In this document: piece by piece, positions 1 to 5,393 of the stretch
Layout: the number at the start of each line of letters is the position of its first letter
How positions within the stretch are numbered: position 1 is the stretch's first letter
Origin: Sphingobacteriales bacterium
Lineage (GTDB): Bacteria > Bacteroidota > Bacteroidia > Chitinophagales > Chitinophagaceae
NCBI GenBank assembly: GCA_947463665.1
Contig: CANHUD010000177.1
Location: 1 to 5,393 of the forward strand
Direction: 5' to 3'
DNA length: 5,393 nt
Program-made: the position numbers and the translations under genes
Notes under the pieces: model-generated
The model's input: the letters and a program-made list of their open reading frames with translations, nothing else
The model's database searches: none
What the model was told of the DNA's origin: nothing

Positions 1-780
1 AAATATCTGCTGGAGCGGTATAAGGATCGTAAGGTAACCTTCATCATACACAATTGGGAGGGAGACTGGATGATGCGGGGAGGAACGGGAGATTATGCCC
101 GCTGGTCGAGGAAAGCAGGAGAACTGATCCGTGCTGTGGATGGGGATCGCAAGACGGTAATGGTTCCAACGGATTCGCTTCAGCGTATTCAGGCCATGGC
201 GAAATGGTTCGAGGCCCGTCAGCGTGCGGTGAATCGTGCACGTGCGGAGGTGAAGAATACAAAATGTGTGGTGTATCATGCCATTGAAGCCAATAAGGTG
301 ATGGACAGCCAGGTAGGCATACCGGGTATTGTGAACAGTGTTGTACCATTGGTAGAAACCGATATGGTATCGTGGAGCTGTTACGATGGCATGGATGAAA
401 ATGGGGTGAAGTTGTACAAGGGTATTGAATATATAAAGCAATTCATCCGGCCCACTCCCTATATGAAAGGTAAGAAGGTGGTATTCCTGGGAGAGATCGG
501 AATACCTGAGCAACGCTATGAAGGGCTTACAGAAAGAGATCCGGTTGTGGCCCGTTGGGATGCTTATCTCGGTGTTTGTGGCGCACTGGAAATACCGTAT
601 CTGATGCAATGGGAATTGTATTGTAACGAGCCTAAGAATGAGGAATTGAGAAAACTGGTTGAGGTTCGTAAAACGGATGAGATGCGTGGATTCTGGCTGA
701 TCCGGCCGGATGGCACCAAGAGTTTTGCCGGAGAATATTTTGATCAGGTTTTAAAACATGCAGGTAAAAAGATCAGGTGA
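1..780 (+). CDS. Putative TIM-barrel glycoside hydrolase (clan GH-A-like), 5' truncated
   Basis: The reading frame is open from base 1 to the TGA at 778-780, giving 259 visible residues; the true start is off the left edge. The ATGs at 70 and 73 are internal, because the sequence before them (FIIHNWEGDW, residues 14-23) looks like a conserved barrel strand. Visible elements fit the second half of a (beta/alpha)8 barrel: HNWEGDW (residues 17-23, beta-4 position, with Glu20 a candidate acid/base), CVVYHAIEAN (89-98), DMVSWSCYDG (121-130), VVFLGEIGIPE (160-170, beta-7 position, with Glu165 a candidate nucleophile) and YLMQWELYCNE (200-210, beta-8). Two Glu at the ends of strands 4 and 7 is the pattern of retaining clan GH-A enzymes. 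I cannot assign a GH family, and the substrate is unknown. The one-base gap to the following heparinase-like lyase suggests a shared operon and a role in polysaccharide breakdown. Any signal peptide would be outside the window. Confidence 0.72.
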   Translation, partial: KYLLERYKDRKVTFIIHNWEGDWMMRGGTGDYARWSRKAGELIRAVDGDRKTVMVPTDSLQRIQAMAKWFEARQRAVNRARAEVKNTKCVVYHAIEANKVMDSQVGIPGIVNSVVPLVETDMVSWSCYDGMDENGVKLYKGIEYIKQFIRPTPYMKGKKVVFLGEIGIPEQRYEGLTERDPVVARWDAYLGVCGALEIPYLMQWELYCNEPKNEELRKLVEVRKTDEMRGFWLIRPDGTKSFAGEYFDQVLKHAGKKIR

Positions 781-784
781 TATG
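775..784 (+). promoter_or_regulatory. Stop/start junction of the hydrolase-lyase operon
   Basis: The hydrolase stop TGA (778-780) is followed by one base and then the lyase ATG (782-784). An AGG at 775-777 lies only 4 bases before the ATG, so it is a poorly spaced Shine-Dalgarno at best. Such tight spacing suggests translational coupling by terminating ribosomes. There is no room for a separate promoter except inside the hydrolase gene. Confidence 0.5.
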
Positions 785-832
785 CGTACATACATTGCAT
801 TAAGTTGGTTAGTACTAACCATTTTATCTTGT
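782..832 (+). other. Lipoprotein signal peptide with lipobox (signal peptidase II)
   Basis: Codons 1-17 of the lyase encode a short signal: Met-Arg, a hydrophobic core (YIALSWLVLTIL), then Ser-Cys. The Cys codon at 830-832 would be lipidated and become the mature N-terminus. It is followed by GKKDLSG and then a Thr/Pro-rich spacer. The residues after Cys do not clearly match the acidic lipoprotein export signals described in some Bacteroidota, so surface versus periplasmic facing is open. Confidence 0.8.
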
Positions 833-2887
833 GGAAAGAAAGATCTTTCGGGAACCGGTGGTACTACTCCTACACCCCCAACTCCACCGGCACCGGTTAC
901 GCCGACGCTGATTGATCCGGCTACAGTGGCTGTTCCCATGAGTTCGGCTCAGGTGGTGGGCACCTTCAATTTTAAAAAGATGAAGGATGTGCATCCCCGT
1001 TTACTGTTCAGTGCTGCTGAGGTCAGTGCACTGGGTACTGCTGTTCAGGGAGATGTCTTTGCCAAACCAACATATGATGATGTGATTTCCCGGGCGGATG
1101 CGTTGTTGGGAACAGGGTTGTTGAATTACGGGCTGGATGGAGCGAATCTTCGGATTCAGAATATTCATACGGTTAGTAACGATCATATTCCCTATCTGGT
1201 GCTGGCCTATCAGTTCACAAAGAATACAGCGTATGCAAAGCGGGCCTGGGATCAGTTGAATTTAATGTGCAGCTGGGCCGACTGGGGGGCGAATCGTCAT
1301 TTTCTGGATGCGGGAATTGCTGCCAAAGCCGTTGCCATAGCCTATGACGGATTGTATGATTACCTCACCAGTGCCCAGCGTACTGTATTGTATAATGCGG
1401 TGAGAACGTTTGTGCTGGTACCCGGAAAGAATCAGATCGATAATGGAACCGGACCCTTCAAATGGTACGATACCAAAGACAACTGGAATGGGATCTGTCA
1501 TGGTGGAATGATCATGGCGGCACTTGCCACGTACGAAATGGACAGTACGTTCAATAGTCAGGTTATTGCTACCTGTGCAAACGGCATGTTGAAATACATA
1601 CAGTCGTTCGATCCGGATGGTGCCAGTGTGGAAGGGTTATCGTACTGGTCGTACGGACTTCAAAATACCTTTCTGGCATTAGAGTCCCTGAATCGTGTTC
1701 TGGGCGGGACATTCGGCTTAACAAACCCATCCGGTTTCCGCAAAACAGGTATGTTTCCGTACAGTGTTTCCGGTCCGGTTGGAACGGCCACATTTGGAGA
1801 CGATTATGTGTATGCCGGAAAGGCGAATCGTTTCTTATCTTATTTCTGGTTTTCAAAATTTTACAAGGATGCCAATATGGCCAGGGCGCATTATGAAGCC
1901 TGTGTAGCTATTAATGAGACGAGGCCACGAAAGATGAATGGCTGGTTCGATCTGTTGTTTTATGATAAGCAACTGGTTAATCAGGGATCTGTGCAGGCGC
2001 AGCCATTGAGCAGTTTTGTAAAAGGCGTTGATTATGCTCAGTTGTTAGAAGTGGCGGGGAATGATAATGCCTTATACATTGGCATGCATGGAGGGGATAA
2101 CCAGGCCAGTCACGGGCATTTGGATGCTGGTTCTTTTTTCCTTCAGGGCGAGGGGGAAAACTGGGCTCAGGGTAATCTGGGAGTATTCACCCCATATCCT
2201 TCAGATTATTTTAATGTAACGGCACCTTCTTATACAGCGGCCCCCAATGCGGCAGCTACTACTCCTGGTCGTTTCTATTATTATAGGGTACGTGCAGAAA
2301 GCAAAAACTGTCTGGTATTCAATCCAGATAGCCGGCCTGATCAGAATCCTTCGGGCATAGCCACCATGGTGAAGGATGGGAATACGGCAACTGGTGGTTT
2401 TTATGTGCTGAATCTGAAGGATAATTACAGCCGGGATGTAACGGAATACAAGCGCGGCATCAAGTTGAACAGGAGTCAGAAAGTAGCGATGATTCAGGAT
2501 GAGTTCATTCCTAATAAGACTTCTACTGTTTACTGGATCATGCATACAGCGGCTATTGACGGGATCACGATCAGCCAGGATGGGAAATCGGCCACCATGA
2601 TCAGGAATGGAAGGACGTTGTATGCCCGTATTGTTTCGCCGGCTGATGCTAGTTTTGATAAAGTTCCGCGGTCAAATACGATTATCAATTACCTAAATGA
2701 GACAATGCCCATATTCAGTTCCATGATGCAGGGAAAGAATCCTGCGAATCCTTTTTATGGAAAATTACAGATTCGCCTGGGAGATGTATCTGCTTCGAAG
2801 GTTACTACTATCCGGGTTGATTTCAGCAGGGCGCTGCAGGAAGGCATGAGCCTTACGGCACTGGACAGCTGGAACACAGATAATTAA
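782..2887 (+). CDS. Heparinase II/III-like polysaccharide lyase, lipoprotein
   Basis: A complete gene of 701 residues, probably a surface or periplasmic lipoprotein that cleaves uronic-acid polysaccharide by beta-elimination. The signal MRTYIALSWLVLTILSC has lipobox Cys17, followed by a Thr/Pro/Gly-rich linker (about 23-42). An alpha/alpha-toroid domain (about 70-390) opens with HPRLLFSAAEV (71-81), a usual entry motif of heparinase/alginate lyase-like proteins. It contains NWNGICHGG (234-242) and EGLSYWSYG (284-292), where Tyr288 or Tyr291 matches the catalytic Tyr region. The C-terminal beta-sandwich (about 410-690) has SHGHLDAGSF (443-452; His444 and His446 match the heparinase II His-x-His) and WIMHT (585-589). 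Length is normal for PL12/15/17/21-type enzymes; the exact family and substrate are not decidable by eye. The ATG at 782 is preferred over the in-frame ATG at 758: it gives a compact lipoprotein signal and avoids overlap with the upstream gene. Residues aligned by eye with two heparinase II metal ligands look substituted (Asn465, Lys508). Confidence 0.87.
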   Translation: MRTYIALSWLVLTILSCGKKDLSGTGGTTPTPPTPPAPVTPTLIDPATVAVPMSSAQVVGTFNFKKMKDVHPRLLFSAAEVSALGTAVQGDVFAKPTYDDVISRADALLGTGLLNYGLDGANLRIQNIHTVSNDHIPYLVLAYQFTKNTAYAKRAWDQLNLMCSWADWGANRHFLDAGIAAKAVAIAYDGLYDYLTSAQRTVLYNAVRTFVLVPGKNQIDNGTGPFKWYDTKDNWNGICHGGMIMAALATYEMDSTFNSQVIATCANGMLKYIQSFDPDGASVEGLSYWSYGLQNTFLALESLNRVLGGTFGLTNPSGFRKTGMFPYSVSGPVGTATFGDDYVYAGKANRFLSYFWFSKFYKDANMARAHYEACVAINETRPRKMNGWFDLLFYDKQLVNQGSVQAQPLSSFVKGVDYAQLLEVAGNDNALYIGMHGGDNQASHGHLDAGSFFLQGEGENWAQGNLGVFTPYPSDYFNVTAPSYTAAPNAAATTPGRFYYYRVRAESKNCLVFNPDSRPDQNPSGIATMVKDGNTATGGFYVLNLKDNYSRDVTEYKRGIKLNRSQKVAMIQDEFIPNKTSTVYWIMHTAAIDGITISQDGKSATMIRNGRTLYARIVSPADASFDKVPRSNTIINYLNETMPIFSSMMQGKNPANPFYGKLQIRLGDVSASKVTTIRVDFSRALQEGMSLTALDSWNTDN

Positions 2888-2894
2888 GGGATAT
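2888..2894. other. Seven-base convergent intergenic gap
   Basis: The lyase stop TAA (2885-2887, + strand) and the repeat-protein stop TAA (2895-2897, - strand) face each other across seven bases. I see no GC-rich hairpin followed by a T-run in either direction in the gap or its immediate flanks. Termination must therefore use coding sequence, rely on Rho, or allow overlapping 3' ends. Confidence 0.85.
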
Positions 2895-5393
2895 TTATCG
2901 GATCAGCGTAATCTGTCCTGTTCGGAACATATTGCCGCAGGGACCGTTTGCGCTGATCTTGTAAATAAATATACCTGATGGCAGAGGAATTTTATTGATT
3001 GTTCCATCCCAGCAGGATTGGATATTGGTGGTGGAAAATACTTTTTCTCCCCATCGGTTGAAGATATCCATTTTAAAATTTTGAACCGGTCCCCAGTGCC
3101 GGACATTGAAGCAGTCGTTCAGACCATCCTTATTGGGCGTAAAGGCTGATGGTATGGGGTAGCGTGGGCCGTCTCCATTGAAATCCGCATATACGGTGAT
3201 ATCTTTTGTGAAGGAGCAGCCATTTCTACCCCATACCCTGACATTGTAGGTAGTGGTTTCTTTAGGGGAGGCTATTGGCGTGGCACTATTAACTGAATCC
3301 AGTGTGGAGGAAGGCGACCAAAGGTATCGGGCACCTCCTGTAACCGTGAGCTGGGCCTGGCTGATCACACAGTTTATATCGTTGGATTTAGATACGGTGA
3401 AAACAGGACCTGGTTTTAAAGTTAAGGTGGTCGTCCGTATCAGGCTGTCGCAACCGAAACGGGTGCGTACTGTATCTACATAAATTCCTGCATTTGATAC
3501 CCGCTTTCCGTTTGGTAGCACGTATTGTTCTCCCTGGCAAATAATGCCTTCGAAGAACTGGAATGCTTTTTTCTCAACGGTCAGGTGCAGCACCCGGATG
3601 CTATCACATCCCCAGCGGTTAATCAGGGTATCCGTGTAGGTACCTGTTTCATTGTATCCATCCAATTGCTGACCTTCACAAATGGTTTGGTAGATTTCAG
3701 ACCGGGTATGTGGCCGGACCGTCAAAATGGTTGTTACGATGGAATCACAGCCGGTAACAGCCGTAAATATTTCCGTATAAATCCCTGTTTTAGTATAGCC
3801 TCTATGTGAGGATCCTTCACAGATATCCACCCGGATGGTTCTGTTTTGTTTCCGGATAACACGAAGGTCTATTGTTACGATGGAATCGCAACCATTTGCG
3901 GCAAGATACTTTTCGGTGTATATACCACTGATTGTGTAACCCCTGAACGATTCACCTTCACATATACTCTGTGTGATTTTCAGGTAGCTTTTTTTCAAAA
4001 CATTCAGATTGACATATATGATACTCTCACAGTTATTCTGGTTGAAAAAAGGAACGGTATAGTTTCCGGATTGAGTAAATCCTCGGTAGGATTCGCCTTC
4101 GCAAATGGTTTTAGACTCGTAAACAGTATCTCTTGATAGTACTGTCAGGCGAGTTGTTATAATGGAGTCACATCCGTTTGCAGCGGTAAAGGTTTCGACG
4201 AATGTACCGGTGGTGGTGAATCCTCTGAAGTTATCACCCTGGCATACGCTTCTGTTGAATGTTACGTATGATTTTTTGAGGACTGTCAGATATATGTTTA
4301 CGGTGGAGTCACATCCATTGATGGCTGTGTAGGATTCTTTGTAACTGCCTGAAGTTGTATACCCTTTAAAATTATCGCCTTCGCAGATGGTTTTGTTCAG
4401 ATTGGTTTCGAACGTAGGTTTAACAATCAGGTTTATAGTTACAGTAGAGTCGCATCCTTTGGACGTTTTATAGATTTCGGTGAAGGTGCCGGCAGTGGTG
4501 TAGTTTTTCAGCGGGGTGGAGAAGGTCGTTCCCCGACAGATTTCTTTGGAGTATGTGGACGTGATTTTAGGATCTACGTTGAGGCGGATGGTGACGATGG
4601 AGTCGCATTTGTTGGCAGCGGTATAGATTTCGGTATAGGTACCTGCAGCGGAGTAGGTTCCTTTGGGAGAAGTGTAAGTAGTGCCGAAGCAGAGCGAAGT
4701 ATCGATGGTGACCTGTATGACGTTGCGGTAGGAGAGGTTGATGGTAACGGTGGAATCGCATCCTTTGGATGATTTGTAGAACTCTATGTAGGTGCCGGCT
4801 TTATTGTAGGTGGTTTTGGGTGTGGTTAGTAGCTGTCCTTCACAGAGGGAGGTGTTTACCGTAGTGAATTTGAGTGGGTTTGTAATAAGTTGGAAGGTTA
4901 CGGTAGAGTCGCACCCTTTGGAAGTTTTATAGATTTCGGTGAAGGTGCCGGCGGTGGTGTAGTTTTTTTGCGGAGTAGTGTATGTATCGCCGAGGCAGAT
5001 TTCTTTAGAGTAGTTGAACGTGACTTTAGGATCTATTTTGAGGTTGATGGTAACGATGGAGTCGCAGTTGTTGGCAGCGGTAAAAATTTCGGTATAGGTA
5101 CCTGCAGCTGAGTAGGTTCCTTTTGGAGATGTGTAGGCTGTACCGAAACAGATGGAAGTATCGATGATAACACGTGGTATGATCCGGTAGGAGAGGTTGA
5201 TGGTCATGGTAGAGTCGCACCCTTTGGAAGATTGGTAGACTTCTTTGTAGGTGCCGGCTTTATTGTAGGTGGTTTTGGGTGTGGTTAGTAGCTGTCCTTC
5301 ACAGAGCGAGGTGTCTATAGTTGTGTATTTGAGCGGATTTACGATGAGCTGGAAGGTTACGGTAGAGTCGCACCCTTTGGCAGATGTATAGAT
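2895..5393 (-). CDS. Giant T9SS type B-secreted tandem-repeat protein (probable adhesin), 5' truncated
   Basis: The frame is open from the right edge to the TAA at 2895-2897, giving 832 visible residues. The ATG at 5205-5207 is inside a repeat and is not the start. Domains in visible numbering are: a partial repeat (1-27); six 51-residue repeats (28-333); six 47-residue repeats (334-615); one 53-residue repeat (616-668); an Ig/PKD-like domain (669-736); and a T9SS type B C-terminal domain (737-832). Each complete repeat follows roughly xxIC-x-G ... G-x-Y/F-x-E ... GCDS-x-V-x-x-x-L, with two Cys. The C-terminal domain has IPSAFTPNKDGLND, IFNRWGEKVF, CWDGT and a final GQITLIR, the hallmarks of the gliding-motility-associated C-terminal family. 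The family is exported by T9SS and retained at or released from the cell surface. A role as adhesin, matrix or filament protein is inferred from architecture only. No catalytic domain is visible, but one could lie in the missing N-terminal part. The gene is transcribed towards the lyase operon and has its own promoter off the window. Confidence 0.9.
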   Translation of the reverse strand: MYTSAKGCDSTVTFQLIVNPLKYTTIDTSLCEGQLLTTPKTTYNKAGTYKEVYQSSKGCDSTMTINLSYRIIPRVIIDTSICFGTAYTSPKGTYSAAGTYTEIFTAANNCDSIVTINLKIDPKVTFNYSKEICLGDTYTTPQKNYTTAGTFTEIYKTSKGCDSTVTFQLITNPLKFTTVNTSLCEGQLLTTPKTTYNKAGTYIEFYKSSKGCDSTVTINLSYRNVIQVTIDTSLCFGTTYTSPKGTYSAAGTYTEIYTAANKCDSIVTIRLNVDPKITSTYSKEICRGTTFSTPLKNYTTAGTFTEIYKTSKGCDSTVTINLIVKPTFETNLNKTICEGDNFKGYTTSGSYKESYTAINGCDSTVNIYLTVLKKSYVTFNRSVCQGDNFRGFTTTGTFVETFTAANGCDSIITTRLTVLSRDTVYESKTICEGESYRGFTQSGNYTVPFFNQNNCESIIYVNLNVLKKSYLKITQSICEGESFRGYTISGIYTEKYLAANGCDSIVTIDLRVIRKQNRTIRVDICEGSSHRGYTKTGIYTEIFTAVTGCDSIVTTILTVRPHTRSEIYQTICEGQQLDGYNETGTYTDTLINRWGCDSIRVLHLTVEKKAFQFFEGIICQGEQYVLPNGKRVSNAGIYVDTVRTRFGCDSLIRTTTLTLKPGPVFTVSKSNDINCVISQAQLTVTGGARYLWSPSSTLDSVNSATPIASPKETTTYNVRVWGRNGCSFTKDITVYADFNGDGPRYPIPSAFTPNKDGLNDCFNVRHWGPVQNFKMDIFNRWGEKVFSTTNIQSCWDGTINKIPLPSGIFIYKISANGPCGNMFRTGQITLIR
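2898..3185 (-). other. T9SS type B sorting domain (gliding-motility-associated C-terminal domain)
   Basis: The last 96 residues match the well-known CHU_C/TIGR04131-type pattern: IPSAFTPNKDGLNDCF near the start, IFNRWGEKVFST in the middle, then CWDGT, LPSGIFIYKI and a terminal TGQITLIR. In Bacteroidota this domain directs folded proteins through the outer-membrane T9SS channel. It contains three Cys (in NDCF, SCWDG and GPCG), two of which could pair. It begins right after the Ig-like domain with DFNGDG, which resembles a calcium-binding loop. Confidence 0.92.
3186..3389 (-). other. Ig/PKD-like domain preceding the sorting domain
   Basis: This 68-residue segment has a different pattern from the repeats: INCVISQAQLTVTGG, then YLWSPSSTLD, ATPIASPKETTTYNVRVWG and NGCSFTKDITVYA. 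The Trp-Ser-Pro and 'SP..TTTY.V.V....GC' signatures are common in beta-sandwich modules placed just before T9SS sorting domains. Its two Cys (near each end) could form one disulfide. It probably acts as a spacer or stalk. Confidence 0.75.
3390..3548 (-). repeat. Last CDS-type repeat unit, 53-residue variant
   Basis: The final repeat before the Ig-like domain begins GIICQGEQYVLPNGKRV and carries RFGCDSLIR. It is longer than the neighbouring 47-residue units because it has an insertion (LPNGKRVSN) after the first Cys, at the place where the 51-residue units also have extra residues. It is the most diverged full unit and works as the junction between repeat array and C-terminal module. Confidence 0.75.
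3549..4394 (-). repeat. Six tandem 47-residue CDS-type repeats (141-bp period)
   Basis: In coding order the units are 4254-4394, 4113-4253, 3972-4112, 3831-3971, 3690-3830 and 3549-3689, all exactly 47 codons. Each has Cys at unit positions 4 and 28, with an ICEG-like motif near the start, then R/K-G-Y/F-T-x-x-G and usually NGCDSI. The linker residues between units are variable, and no three-unit pattern is evident. Unit 3972-4112 is unusual in having CES instead of CDS and a VPFFNQNN segment. The constant length with diverged sequence suggests an older array held in register by structure. Confidence 0.88.
4395..5393 (-). repeat. Higher-order tandem repeat: 459-bp period made of three 51-residue units
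   Basis: Full units in coding order are 5160-5312, 5007-5159, 4854-5006, 4701-4853, 4548-4700 and 4395-4547, preceded by a partial unit at 5313-5393. Unit types cycle A-B-C: A starts TSLCEGQLLTTPKTTYNKAG, B starts TS-I/L-CFG with YTSPKGTYSAAG, and C starts KEIC with NYTTAGTFTEIYKTSKG. The partial first unit is type C. Block 4854-5312 thus matches block 4395-4853 at an offset of 459 bases, with about 120 of 153 residues identical by my count. A 61-base stretch (4787-4847 versus 5246-5306) is identical. The array continues beyond the right edge. Each unit has Cys at positions 4 and 32. Confidence 0.93.

Noticed and set aside
70..780. Hydrolase gene starting at the ATG at 70
   Set aside because: The frame is open to base 1, and the codons before 70 encode a plausible conserved barrel strand (FIIHNWEGDW), so the gene starts outside the window.
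758..781. Upstream ATG at 758 as the start of the lyase
   Set aside because: It would overlap the hydrolase and add eight residues ahead of an already complete lipoprotein signal. It cannot be strictly excluded, since MQVKRSGD also gives a basic N-region.
1001..2545. Minus-strand open frames opposite the lyase (1001-1186, 1262-1501, 1569-1856, 2201-2545)
   Set aside because: They are antisense to a gene with clear motifs along its whole length, and their translations look like random readings.
2888..2960. Intrinsic terminator between the convergent genes
   Set aside because: I found no stable GC-rich stem followed by a T-run on either strand; short complementary pieces such as GGAT/ATCC are too weak to call.
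3253..4136. Plus-strand open frames opposite the repeat protein (3253-3483, 3525-3809, 3846-4136)
   Set aside because: They lie antisense to a clearly real coding frame, do not show a protein family pattern, and are not spaced as an operon.
2895..5207. ATG at 5205-5207 as the start of the repeat protein
   Set aside because: The Met sits inside a repeat unit at the position where other units have Val (GCDSTV), and the frame stays open with in-register repeat sequence to the right edge.
4567..5220. Two similar 64-residue minus-strand frames rich in His/Arg/Leu (4567-4761 and 5026-5220)
   Set aside because: They resemble each other only because they are off-frame readings of the 459-bp repeat; their spacing is exactly 459. 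No start context or protein-like pattern supports them.
4395..5393. CRISPR array or non-coding satellite
   Set aside because: The periods (141, 153 and 459 bp) are multiples of three, the frame is kept throughout, and the repeats vary as protein domains do. There are no short identical repeats with unique spacers.

Overview
The window looks like part of a Bacteroidota chromosome, perhaps from the Chitinophagia/Sphingobacteriia side, though the exact taxon is a guess. Three things support this. One gene encodes a protein ending in the gliding-motility-associated C-terminal domain used by the type IX secretion system (T9SS), a system confined to this phylum. A second gene encodes a short-signal lipoprotein carbohydrate enzyme. 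The translation starts lack a strong, well-spaced Shine-Dalgarno sequence.

Layout. Positions 1-780 (+) hold the 3' part of a TIM-barrel glycoside-hydrolase-like gene whose start lies off the left edge. Positions 782-2887 (+) hold a complete lipoprotein of the heparinase II/III-like polysaccharide lyase type. It starts one base after the stop of the first gene, so the two are almost certainly co-transcribed. Positions 2895-5393 (-) hold the 3' part of a very long secreted repeat protein that runs off the right edge. It consists of at least 14 tandem 'CDS-type' repeats (two cysteines each), an Ig-like domain and the T9SS type B sorting domain. The + pair and the - gene converge, with only 7 bases between their stop codons. 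Nothing else fits: the window is coding almost from end to end, with no RNA gene, IS element, CRISPR array or promoter that I can support.

How they may work together. The first two genes read as a small carbohydrate-degradation operon. The membrane-anchored lyase would cleave a uronic-acid-containing polysaccharide, and the hydrolase would process it or its products; the substrate cannot be told from sequence. The convergent gene is a separate transcription unit encoding a probable surface adhesin or filamentous structural protein, and any link to the operon is speculation.

The most striking structure is inside the repeat protein. Its N-terminal part is built from a three-unit higher-order repeat with a 459-bp period, nearly identical in places. 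The C-terminal part is an older-looking run of shorter, more diverged 47-residue units. I see no clear sign of a wholly new system. The best leads are this repeat architecture, the apparently altered metal-site residues in the lyase, and the poorly characterised hydrolase next to it.
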